64,000 nucleotides of DNA from NCBI GenBank assembly GCA_902651635.1, contig CACRSC010000010.1, positions 1,159,794-1,223,793 on the forward strand, written 5' to 3'. Source of the stretch: Mastigamoeba balamuthi. Lineage: Eukaryota; Evosea; Mastigamoebida; Mastigamoebidae. Shown here one piece after another: positions 35,023 through 44,941 of the stretch (position 1 is the stretch's first letter; every line of letters begins with the position of its first letter). A program made the position numbers and the translations under genes. The notes beneath the pieces were generated by a model. It saw only the letters and a program-made list of their open reading frames with translations. It searched no databases and was not told where the DNA came from.

Positions 35023-35709
35023 CTTGAGTTCTGCGCTCCTTCCCCTCCGTACTTCAATTGATATCTGCTATCAGTGCGCTCGGATTCAGCCGGCACGCGC
35101 GACTGCTCGCGGCGGCTGGGGGCTGGGGTGTGTGGCCAGGTCCCCCCAGTGGGAAAGATGCGAGACGCAACACGAGAAAAGCCGCAAACAACTCTGCATC
35201 TCCGTTGACATTCTCGCAGGTTTCTGAGAAGATATCAATCTGATGCAGGATCTGACCTTCCCTTCCGTGCAAAGTCCCGGGGCATGCATGCGGATGGCGG
35301 CCCTGATGGGGCCGGTAGCACTGGGGCGCCCTGTAGCGGTGCGGGCACCGCAGGGCGAGTGGGACAAGCGCCGGGGGTGATGAGGGGGGCGAAAAAGAAC
35401 TGAGAAGATTCAGACGGACCGGCGGGGACTGGATCAATCGCAGCACCTGGTTCAAAATCGTCTTATATAATTCTCATCGGCCCACATCCGGCGCCGCAGA
35501 CCCCACACCGGTCGAGGCCCCACTCCGCTGTGCGACCACCCGCGAGCCCGGCGTTCCCGCACCACGCGCGTATTCGCTATTTTCTTATTTGACGCGACCC
35601 CAGTACGATTTCCCCATCAGTGCGCACTCGCCTCTCTCTTCCCTGTGCCCGTTCTCCAGTCCCCACACCGCTGCACGAAACCCACCAGCGCGGGCCCAAA
35701 CAGCGCGGA
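35023..35709. other. Intergenic region
   Basis: 687 nt between two same-strand genes; it should hold the terminator of the RING gene and the promoter of the next gene. Two GATATC words occur (near 35058 and 35229). No RNA gene or credible ORF. Confidence 0.45.
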
Positions 35710-38700
35710 ATGGACCGCTCGACCGCAGGACCGTGTACCCCCGCGCGCCCCCGCGCGCTCGCGGCGGCTGCCGTCGCCGTCGCCTGCGCGCTTTTTGCTG
35801 CGTGCGCGTCGGGCGCGACGTGCGAGCAGCAGGCGACGTGCACGAGCTGCCTGCCGTCGTGCCAGTGGCAGGCCGGGCTGCACTGCGCCGCCTCGTGCCA
35901 GCGGATCGGCAACAGCACCGCGCGCGACCTGGTGGCCCGGGACTCGGGGGCCAAGTACCCCAGCAGCTGCGGGGGCTTCGACCACGTGTTCGAGCGCGGG
36001 CAAGTCAACGGCAGCGCTGCGGCCGACGTCGCTGGGCTCGGGTACTGGTGCGTCGAGATAGAGGGCGTCAAGGACCCCGGGTTCGAGACCACAGACGCGT
36101 GGAAGACGAGCGGGCCTAGCATCTTGTGCGACGACAAATGCCAGGACTTAACAGGCTCGCCGTCGGATAGCCACCTGCCCCTCATCGACGGGACCCACGT
36201 CCTGTGGCTCGGAGGGGCGGTCAGGTACACGTCGTCCGGCCGCGACCACCAGCATGAGATGAAGACCAACGATCTCACCGTGACGACCGCGGAGCAGACA
36301 GTGGTGATCCCCACGACGGCCACGCACCTGGCCTTCTACGTGATCTGCGGGGCTTTCACCAACAGGAACTTCTTCCGCCTCTCGGTGGCGACCGACGGGG
36401 TCGTAGAGTACCTGATGACCCTGAACAAGGACAACGCGTTCCCGATTATGAACCAGGGCTACCTACCCGTAGAGGTCGACGTCCGCAAGTGGGCCGACGG
36501 CAAACGCCACACCCTGCTCTTCTCCATGACCGAGGTCTACCCGGACTACACAATCTTCTTGATCGACTACGCCACGCTGCTACAGACACCGCGTACAGAG
36601 CAATTCCCCCTCTCTGCTGGTCTCCTGCACGGTGGCGAGCTCACGGGTGCAATCCGACAGGAAACGGGTCGTGGATCCAGAGCAAGCCGTACATGCCACT
36701 CCCGCCTGGCTGCGCCCCGGGCTGCGTGAGCGGCTGGAACAAGCCAGACGACGCGGTGTGCGACAAGGAGTGCAACGTCGTGCAGTGCCAGTTCGACAGC
36801 GGGGCCTGCGACAAAGACCCGTACAGCGACCACAAGTGCTACGGCAACGACGGCANGACGTCGCTGGGCTCGGGTACTGGTGCGTCGAGATAGAGGGCGT
36901 CAAGGACCCCGGGTTCGAGACCACAGACGCGTGGAAGACGAGCGGGTCTCGCGTCTTGTGCGACGACGGATGCCGGGATAGAACAGGCTCGTCGTCGGAT
37001 AGCCACCTGCCCCTCATCGACGGGACCCACGTCCTGTGGCTCGGAGGGGCGGTCAGGTACACGTCGTCCGGCCGTGAATACCAGGAGATGAAGGCGAACG
37101 ATCTCACCGTGACGACCGCGGAGCAGACAGTGGTGATCCCCACGACGGCCACGCACCTGGCCTTCTACGTGGTCTGCGGGGCTTTCACCAACAGGAACTT
37201 CTTCCGCCTCTCGGTGGCGACCGACGGGGTCGTAGAGTACCTGATGACCCTGAACAAGGACAACGCGTTCCCGATTATGAACCAGGGCTACCTGCCCGTA
37301 GAGGTCGACGTCCGCAAGTGGGCCGACGGCAAACGCCACACCCTGCTCTTCTCCATGACCGAGGTCTACCCGGACTACACAACCTTCTTGATCGACTACG
37401 CCACGCTGCTACAGACACCGCGTACAGAGCAATACCCTCCTCCACTGATCTCCTGAACTCACTAGAGCAATCCGACAGGAAACGGGTCGTGGATCCAGAG
37501 CAAGCCGTACATGCCACTCCCGCCTGGCTGCGCCCCGGGCTGTGTGAGCGGCTGGAACAAGCCAGACGACGCGGTGTGCGACAAGGAGTGCAACGTCGTG
37601 CAGTGCCAGTTCGACAGCGGGGCCTGCGACAAAGACCCGTCCAGCGATCACAAGTGCTACGGCAACGACGGCATTGTGCCCAAGACAGTGCGCCGCCACT
37701 CCCTCTCCCCCGCGCGGCACTGACCACGAGCGCGGCGCAGCAAAGCATACCGTCGTGCAGGCCGACGTCGTACTCGTCGTGCTGCGTCGACGACGTGTCG
37801 AGGAACTGGGTGGCGAACCTGGCGGAGAACCTCCAGAACGACCTCACGGGGTGCCAGGTGTCGCCAGAGTGCCAGATGCACATGCTGAACATCACGTGCA
37901 GCATCTGCCAGGACAACACCGCCTACATCTTCGTCCGAAACAGCCTGCAGGTCTGCAGGCCATACGCCACCATGTGCGTCGTCGGATCTGCGATTCCCCC
38001 TGTGATCCAGCCCCGCTGAACAGCCCGCAGGGTGGTGGATGCGTGCCGCACCTCCAACATCAAGAGCAACGGGGTGTGCGTGCCCATGACCAAGCGGTTC
38101 ACCTCGGACGTGGACTTTTTCAACTACTGGAACGCCAACATCGCCCAGGCCGATGACGACCGCTGCTACAGGGGCGACGCCAAGGTGCCCTCGACCAAGA
38201 AGGACGACGACGGCAACGACAGGGCCCTCGTCATCGGCGTGGCCGCGGGCGTCGGCGGCGGCGGCGGCCTGCTGGTCATCATCATCGCGGCGATCGTCAC
38301 CGTGTGCATCGTGCACCACCGGCACAAGGCCGCCCAGGAGCAGCTCAACCCCGCGACGATCCAGATGCCCATGTCGGGCCAGATCCTCGTCATGGACGGC
38401 GACGACGGCAACGGCAGCATGATCATGCTGCCCTCGGACATGATGATGCAGCCCGGCGGCATGCTCGTGACCGACGGCGGCCAGATCATCACGACGCCGA
38501 GCCACGGCTTCGTCGCCGCGCAGACCTCGCAGGCCGTCAGCGACGCGGCAGCGGGGGCGGCGACGATGGAGATGATGGCGATGCCGATGGACATGCCGCT
38601 GGGCGGGCAGATGATCCCCGTGGGCATGATGACGCCCGTCGGGCTCAGCATCGACGTCAGCAGCGGGCAGTCGCCGGTGCCCATGACCGTCACGCAGTCG

Positions 38701-38775
38701 GGCGGGCCCTTCTTTGTCGCGCCGGCACAGAACAGCGCGGGGTCTGGAAGCGCTGGCGTGCCCCCCTCACAATAG
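35710..38775 (+). CDS. Cysteine-rich type I membrane protein (LNR and folate-receptor-like)
   Basis: After removing one copy of the assembly duplication, the exons 35710-36592, 37479-37675, 37741-37973 and 38031-38775 join in phase to 685 residues. A signal peptide (hydrophobic core AAAAVAVACALFAA) comes first, then a PSI-like cysteine cluster (CEQQATCTSCLPSCQW), a ~200-residue beta-rich domain (GYWCVEIEGVKDPGFE ... LLFSMTEVYPDY) and a Notch/LNR-like unit (DAVCDKECNVVQCQFDSGAC). A cysteine-rich domain follows that recalls folate-receptor-like folds (SSCCVDDVSRNW ... NITCSICQDN). Then comes a transmembrane helix (VGGGGGLLVIIIAAIVTVCI) and a cytoplasmic tail very rich in Met and Gly. It is probably a surface receptor or adhesion protein; ligand unknown. 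As printed, the scaffold breaks the gene at 36856. Confidence 0.77.
36025..36855. repeat. First copy of a ~0.83-kb tandem duplication (assembly overlap)
   Basis: Aligns with 36857-37673 (offset 832). Differences include SNPs and intron indels: the intron at 36593-36660 is 68 nt here and 57 nt (37422-37478) in the second copy. The copies meet at a single N (36856). Confidence 0.9.
36856..36856. other. Single-N contig joint
   Basis: The sequence before the N ends in GGCAACGACGGCA, and the same words recur at 37661-37673, after which the gene continues. The sequence after the N jumps back to 36025. Confidence 0.85.
36857..37673. repeat. Second copy of the ~0.82-kb duplication
   Basis: This copy continues into the downstream exons of the membrane-protein gene. 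Together with the unique sequence before 36025 it gives a complete gene without the first copy. Confidence 0.9.
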
Positions 38776-39385
38776 AACAGAAACTGATGCACCAACACCA
38801 CCACCCCTGCCACCACCGCCCGTTCCGTTGGTTACTTGGTAAGGTCAGCACAGAACAGGTTAGTTTTCTTAATCGTAGTGTCGTAGTGGCACGCTAACGA
38901 GATGCGCAACACCCTTACGGGCAGGCCCTGAGACCTCCAGAGCCGATCGATGTGCTGCATGGCTTGCAAGCCGCCATGCTGCCAAGAGCCAGAAGAGCTC
39001 CTCTACTTCGTTGTCACCCGCGCATGCAGTTTGCACAAAAAACTAAAGGGCGTGGTGCTACTGCCAACGAGCCGCAAGCCCTTTGGAAGGACAGGGAGTT
39101 GCAGCTGGTTGTCAGTGTGAGTTGCATTTGTTTTCTGGCCACAGTATGTTGTCTGCTCCCCTGCAAGGGCACAACATTTAGTGACCTTGTAAACTGGCTG
39201 GATACGTTGGAGTTGCACCCTGGTGCTGTGCTCAAATGCCGAGTCAGTACCACTCAGTTTTTAAAGGCTCTGTTTCTGCTTCCTTCGGGAAAGCAATGTA
39301 AAGCATTGTTGCGAATCGCCTGTCTGACCTCACCGCATAAGAATTCCAATCAACGAATGGGTTCTGAAGTCTGGCAATTGACGAG
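38776..39385. other. Convergent intergenic region with an AT-richer island
   Basis: 610 nt between two convergent genes. About 38940-39330 is clearly less GC-rich than its surroundings and holds overlapping ORFs of 55-130 codons with some protein-like texture (FSDLVNWLDTLELHPGAV), but no start, family or splice can be supported. It may be a remnant of an inserted element. Confidence 0.4.
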
Positions 39386-40796
39386 CTACCGGGTCTTGGG
39401 GGCGCCTCCCGAGGGGATGATGTCGATCAGGACGACGGTGTTGAACCCAAAGAGCCTCAGCAGCGCCCCCCACGTCCCGGCCCCCGGGGACACGTGCAGC
39501 CACGACCCCCCCTCCTCGTGCGCCCCGCTGCAGTGCTCGTACGTCAGCCACGCCGGGATCTGCGCAGGGGCCCTCGTCAGGAGCGGGCGAGGCGCGGGAG
39601 CGCTGGTGGGCAGCCAGCGAGCCACTCACTTTCATCGGGAACATCTGCCCCGCGTGCGTGTGGCCCGCGAGGAAGAGGTCCGCGAGCCTCTCCCTGGCGA
39701 CGGTGGCGAAGCCGTGGGGCTTGTGGTGCAGGACGATCGTGTAGACGCTGTCGCCGGCGGCCTCTGCGGCGGCCTCGTTGTGCCGCGCCAGCTGCCTGTC
39801 GTCGAGGCGCAGGACCGGGGAGCCCACGCCCGCGATCTCCACGTCGTCGTCGTCGCAGTCGGCCGCAGTGCTGGCGCGGCGCAGGACCCGCCTGAGGCGC
39901 GCGGTGAACTCGTCGGCCGAGCGGCAGTCGCTGATGCCGACAAAGCGGACGTTCCCCGACCTCATCGTCGCCACGCCGTCGCGCAGCAGCGTCACGCCGC
40001 GTGCCCCGCGCACGGCGGCCTCTGCGACGGCGGGCCCCACGCTGCCCTCGTGGTTGCCCAGCACGTAGACGACGGGCGCCCCCGGGGCGGCGCTGAAGAG
40101 CGGCGCCAGCGCCGACTGCGGCACGTGCGCGTTGTCGACGAGGTCGCCCGTGATGGCCACGACGTCGGGGCGCGCGGCAGCGACGGCCGCGGCGACCCTG
40201 CGGACCCACCACGCGCAGCGCGACCCCGCGTGGACGTCGGACACGTGCGCCACGCGCAGCCGCGAGCGCAGCGCCCGCGAGTAGAGGACGACCGTCCGCG
40301 AGCGCAGCGCCAGCGCGTTGGCCACCCCGAGCGCGCAGGCCACGGCCGTCGCCCCGGCGGCGCCCGCGCGCAGGACGGGGCACGCGCCGCCCGCGTCCCC
40401 CAGCAGCGCGCAGACGAGGTCCGCGGCCAGCGCCACGGGGGCGAACTGGAGGACGGCGGCCGTGGCGGTCGTCAGCAGCGCAGCGGCCGAGCGGCCGGCG
40501 GCGCCCGCGAGGCCCCGGCGGGCGACGAGCGCGTGGGCGGCGACGGGCAGCAGCGCGAGGGCCGCGGGGGCGAGCCAGCAGCGCAGGGCGGCGCGGGCGG
40601 TGCGGCCGCCGAGGAGCGTGGGGGCGCAGGGCGAGAGGCCCACAGAGGACCAGAGGCGCCGCGTGGCGTAGGAGACCAGGACCGCGTACTCGACGCTGAG
40701 CACGACGAGGCCGAGCGTGCGCCGCGCGCGCTTGGTGGCCTGCAGCGCGCACCGCGAGAGAAACGTGTTGGCCGCCCCGGCAGAATCGCGGGTCAT
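39386..40796 (-). CDS. Membrane calcineurin-like metallophosphoesterase (TMPPE/YkuE-type)
   Basis: Two exons, 40796-39630 and 39559-39386 (intron 70 nt, GTGAGT donor); 446 residues. The first ~170 residues hold four or five hydrophobic segments. The phosphoesterase domain follows with every metal-binding motif: VSDVHAG (D-x-H), GDLVDN, GNHEG, HHKPHG and GHTHAGQMFP. The C-terminal exon gives the usual closing strand (HVSPGAGTWGALLRLF). In bacteria such proteins act on membrane-linked phosphoesters; animal TMPPE has no firm substrate. The substrate here is unknown. The ATG is the only sensible one before the first hydrophobic segment. Confidence 0.86.
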
Positions 40797-40966
40797 GGGC
40801 GCTCTCTCGCTCTCTCTTTCCGCGTTGTTGGAAGCGAGATCGTAGCTCAGAAAAAATCTCGCGAGATTCTAGCAAAAAACAGAATCTGAATCTACATCCC
40901 TGGGGGGCACAGAAACAGAACGTCTGTGTGCGAGTTGGGGAACCGAGGATGTGGGGTTATTACGAA

Positions 40967-42621
40967 TCACATGCAAACACACTTGCCGCCGTTCCTCTCG
41001 GCCTCCTCCTGGAACTGCTGCTGCAGCTTGGTGCTCTCGAGCTCGTCCATCGAGTTGCGGGGCTTGCGCTCCTCCTCGGGCCCCTCAGCTGCGGCCCCCG
41101 GGGCCCCCGCAGCGTCCGCGGGCCTGGGGCTCTTGTCCCGCGCCACCTGCAGCGCTGCCCGCGAGAGCCTGGCGCAGGCAGAGGCCTTGACGGGCCTGCC
41201 CTCGCTCAGGGCGTACTGCGAGGCCGCTGCGGCCGCCTGGGCGACCGTGCAGCCGTGCACGGGGCGCCCCAGCGCTGTGAACGTCAGGCCCTGCGCGCTG
41301 TCGTGCTCGATCTTGGCCAGCAGCACGGCGCACGACCTCCGCGCCTCGTCCCGCGCGGGCATCGTGTACCTGGAGGGCCGCGAGCAAAGCGCCCGCGTGT
41401 GAGCGCCGTGCCGACAGTTTCAATTGAATTCGGGGACTGAAAATGCCCGGATTGCCGCAGAGGCAACGGGAATGCGAGTCACCTGCAGAGCTCCCTGGGC
41501 TGCAGGTCGGGCCGCGTGGCCTGGAAGCTCAGGCGGGTGGCTGCGGCGGGCGACGAGGTCGCAGACATGGGCAGCCCGGGGCTGCTGCACGCGGGGGACC
41601 CCAAGCTCTGCCTGACGTGCTTGTCGACGTGCTGCGAGACGACGAGCCTCGCCACCAGGTTCTTGACAAACCCGAAGTGCGCCCACCGGCTGCACAGCGT
41701 CACCGCGAACACCACGCTCCGCGCCACGGCGAGCGTGCCCGGCCCGCCCGCTGCCGCCGCGTCCGACGCCAGCGGGTTGTGCAGCGTCGTCGTCGACGCC
41801 GCTCCGAGGCAGAACGCCTGCACGTAAGAACAGCATACAATCAGTTGAGTGGCAGGGCTTCAGAAAACGCAGAATGGAACAGAAAGACGTGCCAAACGCG
41901 TAACAATCGCAAACCACCTATTTCACTTGCATTTCAAAACATCTGTCCAACCGGTAACGTCTATTCCCAACAATTGCCCACAGGGGCAAAACACACCGAA
42001 CGCGGTAGCGATGGCCGGATTTTTCCAACGAATGTCAAAAAGTCGAATTTCAAAAACAGGATCAGTTGAGTTGGGCGGCGCACCTTGGAGGGCAGCATGC
42101 AGAAGCGCGTGTCGTCCCCGAGGGCCCAGAGGCGCGGGTGGCGGGCCCAGCCGCCCTCGTGGGTGCCCGGGGTGGTCTCGAGGGTCTCGCGCTCGCCGGC
42201 GCCGTCGGGTGCCAGCCAGAGCCCGCCGCGGCAGACGCGGCTGATGCCCCGGCGTGGCGTCACGGCCTCGAGCAGCGAGCCGTCAGCGCCGAACACGAGG
42301 CACGCGGCCTCGATGTCGAGGTCATCCTGGTCTGCTTGCGGGGGGACTGCGTTCAATACGTCTGGCGTGATGCAATTGATATTCTGGTTTTAGATATTCT
42401 GGATTTCCCGTGGGGATAATATCGGGGGTGAATCGGCGAGAAGGGGAGTGTGCTGAGGGACCGTTCTCTGTCCCGACGGGGTCCCACTGGAGGCCGACGG
42501 TGATGAGGGAGCCCGGCTGCAGGGCGGACTCGGGCAGGCTGTAAGAGTCGCCCGGCGCCCACAGCTCCTCCGAGGGGGGCTGCTCGAAGCCGACATTGGA
42601 GGGCGCCGCGTCCTCTGACAT
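40967..42621 (-). CDS. TerD-like protein with C-terminal CaaX-like box
   Basis: Four exons with agreeing phases: 42621-42462, 42331-42084, 41817-41483 and 41369-40967 (introns 130, 266 and 113 nt); 381 residues. The pattern follows the TerD/stress-protein sandwich: LITVGLQWDPVGTEN|DQDDLDIEAACLVF (the D-L-D strand that holds Ca2+ in relatives), later VVFAVTLC, LSFQA, and a last strand pair CAVLLAKIEHDSAQGLTFTALG. Long Ala/Ser loops separate the strands, so similarity is weak in places. The protein ends CVCM, which fits a farnesylated CaaX box and would place it on membranes. TerD proteins are best known from bacterial tellurite and stress operons; eukaryotic roles are unclear. It could be another Ca2+-binding beta sandwich. 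Confidence 0.6.
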
Positions 42622-42925
42622 ATCCGCGCGACCAGAGGCACCTGCGCGCAAGGAGGAGGGGCACACCGCGCGCACGCGCAAGATAACTGACAGGGGGAAG
42701 AATCACGATTCGTCTATCTGCCCCTTTCTTCTCAGCACCTTCCTGGAATCATCAGCAGAGTGCTTGCCCGAGCGTTCCCACCGGCCATTACAGTCCGCAA
42801 TCACCGCGAGAAGGCGAACCGGAATTATCAGATTGATAAATTACAGATCTGATCAGATAGATTCTAGCTAGATTCTGTATCTATTTGAAAAAAAACAAAG
42901 CAGGCCCCAACGCGCGCCGCGCACG
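42622..42925. other. Divergent promoter region
   Basis: 304 nt between the TerD-like (-) and VPS72 (+) genes, AT-rich near the VPS72 start (TTTGAAAAAAAACAAAG). No other feature seen. Confidence 0.5.
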
Positions 42926-44595
42926 ATGTCGGGAGAGGGCGAGAAGTACGTGCTGCCCAAGCGCGCCAACCGCGGTAAGCTCATGGCGCGCCTGCTCGAG
43001 GACGAGGCCAAGGCCGCCGCCGCGGGCGCCGCCCCCGCGCCGCTGGCGCCCGCGGCGCCCACCGACGCCGAGGCGGAGTTCTGGTCGGCCGACAGGTGGC
43101 GTGACGACGACGACGACGGCGACTACGACGACGGCGACCGCAGCGAGACCGACGACGGCAGCGACGACGCCGACAGCGACTTCGACGCGCCAGAGGACGA
43201 CGCCGGCGACGCCGAGGCCGACGCGCAGGTCGACGCCGAGAACGCCGCCGCCGCGCGCGGCCCCGACGTCATCGACGAGGACGGCGACGCCCGCAAGGTG
43301 CGCGTCATATTCCCTCCTCCCTTTTTCCGGGATCTTTCCCGGAATGCCCCCCCCTGCCCTGCGTTCTGGCAGCTTCCCGAAAGTTCTGGCAAGTTCCGGA
43401 ATGTTCCGCAGCCCTGACCGCGGCGGCCGGGCAGGCCAAGGGCCGGTACGTGGACCCGAAGAAGGCCAAGCCCCGTGCAGCCCGCGGCGGCCGGGCAGGC
43501 TCGCGCTCGCCGGCCCCCAAGCGCGCGCGCACCTCTGGCCGCCGGGCCCGCGACGGCGGCGAGGACGAGGCGCCGGACACCCCTGCGGCCGCGGGGGCTG
43601 CGGCAGAGGAGGCCGAGGAGGAGAGGGCGCAGCAGCAGCAGCAGCAGCAGAGCGCCGCCAGCAGCGCAGCGCAGACGCCCAGGAGGGAGGAGCCCGCGCA
43701 GCCGCGCGTGCTGCGCGAGTCGACCAGGTCGTACAGCGAGCAGTGCGCCAAGAACCGCGAGCACGAGCGCGTGGAGCTGCAGCGCAGGAGAGTGCGGAGC
43801 GAATTCAGTTTCCAGGAATTGCAGTTTGGAGGACTCAATTGAATTCGCGGGCTGGGGGGGAAAACTGGGGCGGGCAGATGTCGAGGCAGAGCACCAGGGG
43901 GGCGCTCAGGGAGCCGACGCAGGAGGAGAGGCTCGCAGAGGCGAAGATCACCGAGCGCGAGAACCTGCGGTCGCTCGAGGAGATGCTGGCGCTCTACGCG
44001 GACCGCAAGAGCGAGGCGCTGCGCAAGAAAGAGCAGTTCGATTCCCCCCGCCTGCATCTTTTTCTCTCTGCTTCGCCCCCTGTGCTCAGGAGCAAGCGCC
44101 CTGCGCAGCCGGCAGACGGTGCCGTGCTACACGTGGCTGTCGAGGCAGACGACGGCAGAGGAGGCCAAGACGAGGAGCGAGGAGATCAGCGCGCTGGGCG
44201 AGAGCGTCATCGTGCCGCTGCCCGACATCGAGTCCCGGTCGGCGACGACCCTCACGGTGCCCGCGGACCAGCCGCTCAGCCCCTCCACGGCCCCTCCCTG
44301 TGCGTGGCCCCCCGCCTCTGTCGCTGCCGCCCTCCCAGGAGGGGCTCGCGTTCTGAACCCGCGGTGTGTTGCCAAAGACCCGCAGAGAGGCGTCTGCGAG
44401 GTCTCTGGGCTGCCGGCTAAGTACCGCGACCCGCTGACGGGCAAGGAGTACGCGAACGTGGCGGCGTTCCGCGTGCTGCGCCAGAACGCGCTGCAGGAGG
44501 ACGAGCACGCGGCCGAGTCGTACGTCGGGGCGCTGAGCGCCGCCCTCGAGGACTGCCGCCAGCGCCGCAGACAAATGAGCCTCCTCGTCAGCTAA
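42926..44595 (+). CDS. VPS72: VPS72/YL1 homologue, SWR1/SRCAP histone-exchange subunit
   Basis: Four exons with agreeing phases: 42926-43297, 43435-43791, 43878-44035 and 44109-44595; 457 residues. The N-terminus is the YL1 H2A.Z-binding region: KRANRGKLMARLLEDE, a W-containing patch, then a long Asp/Glu run ending DADSDFDAPEDD. A basic and Gln-rich linker follows, then STRGALREPTQEERLAEAKI and the C-terminal YL1_C domain (CEVSGLPAKYRDPLTGKEYA). In SWR1/SRCAP complexes this subunit chaperones H2A.Z-H2B during exchange into nucleosomes, so the protein acts in the nucleus. The order of regions and both signature blocks make the call firm. An optional extra intron near 44305-44370 is possible, but the frame is open without it. 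Confidence 0.91.
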
Positions 44596-44941
44596 CACGG
44601 ATGGCATGGCGTCTATGCCGCCTTTTGACACAATTCACGCGGAACAAAAGGAACTGTGCTATGCGCCCGTAGACGATGTCTCGGTATGACCCTTGCGGCC
44701 TTGGTGCTAGGGGCATTGAATGCCCGGCATTCCCGAAGGTTGCCACTGTGGGGCAAGCTCTACAGGGTTCGGGGGACAGAGACCAACGAGGGAGACTGAA
44801 GCACAACAAAGCCACGGGCATCTTGTTCTGGTGTTGGTGTCTGTTGTGGCTGGGGTGCTCTGACTGAGCTCCATCTCTGTGTTGTTCGTTCCGAGGTGGT
44901 CCAACTGCTCCGCCTCTGCGTTACCTTGTCACCTTGCGCCC
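44596..44941. other. Convergent intergenic region
   Basis: 346 nt between the 3' ends of VPS72 (+) and the DUF3638 giant (-). Nothing recognisable. Confidence 0.5.

Noticed and set aside
36857-37673. A tandem internal repeat of the beta-rich ectodomain
   Set aside because: The repeat includes an intron and abuts an N; removing one copy gives a gene in perfect phase.
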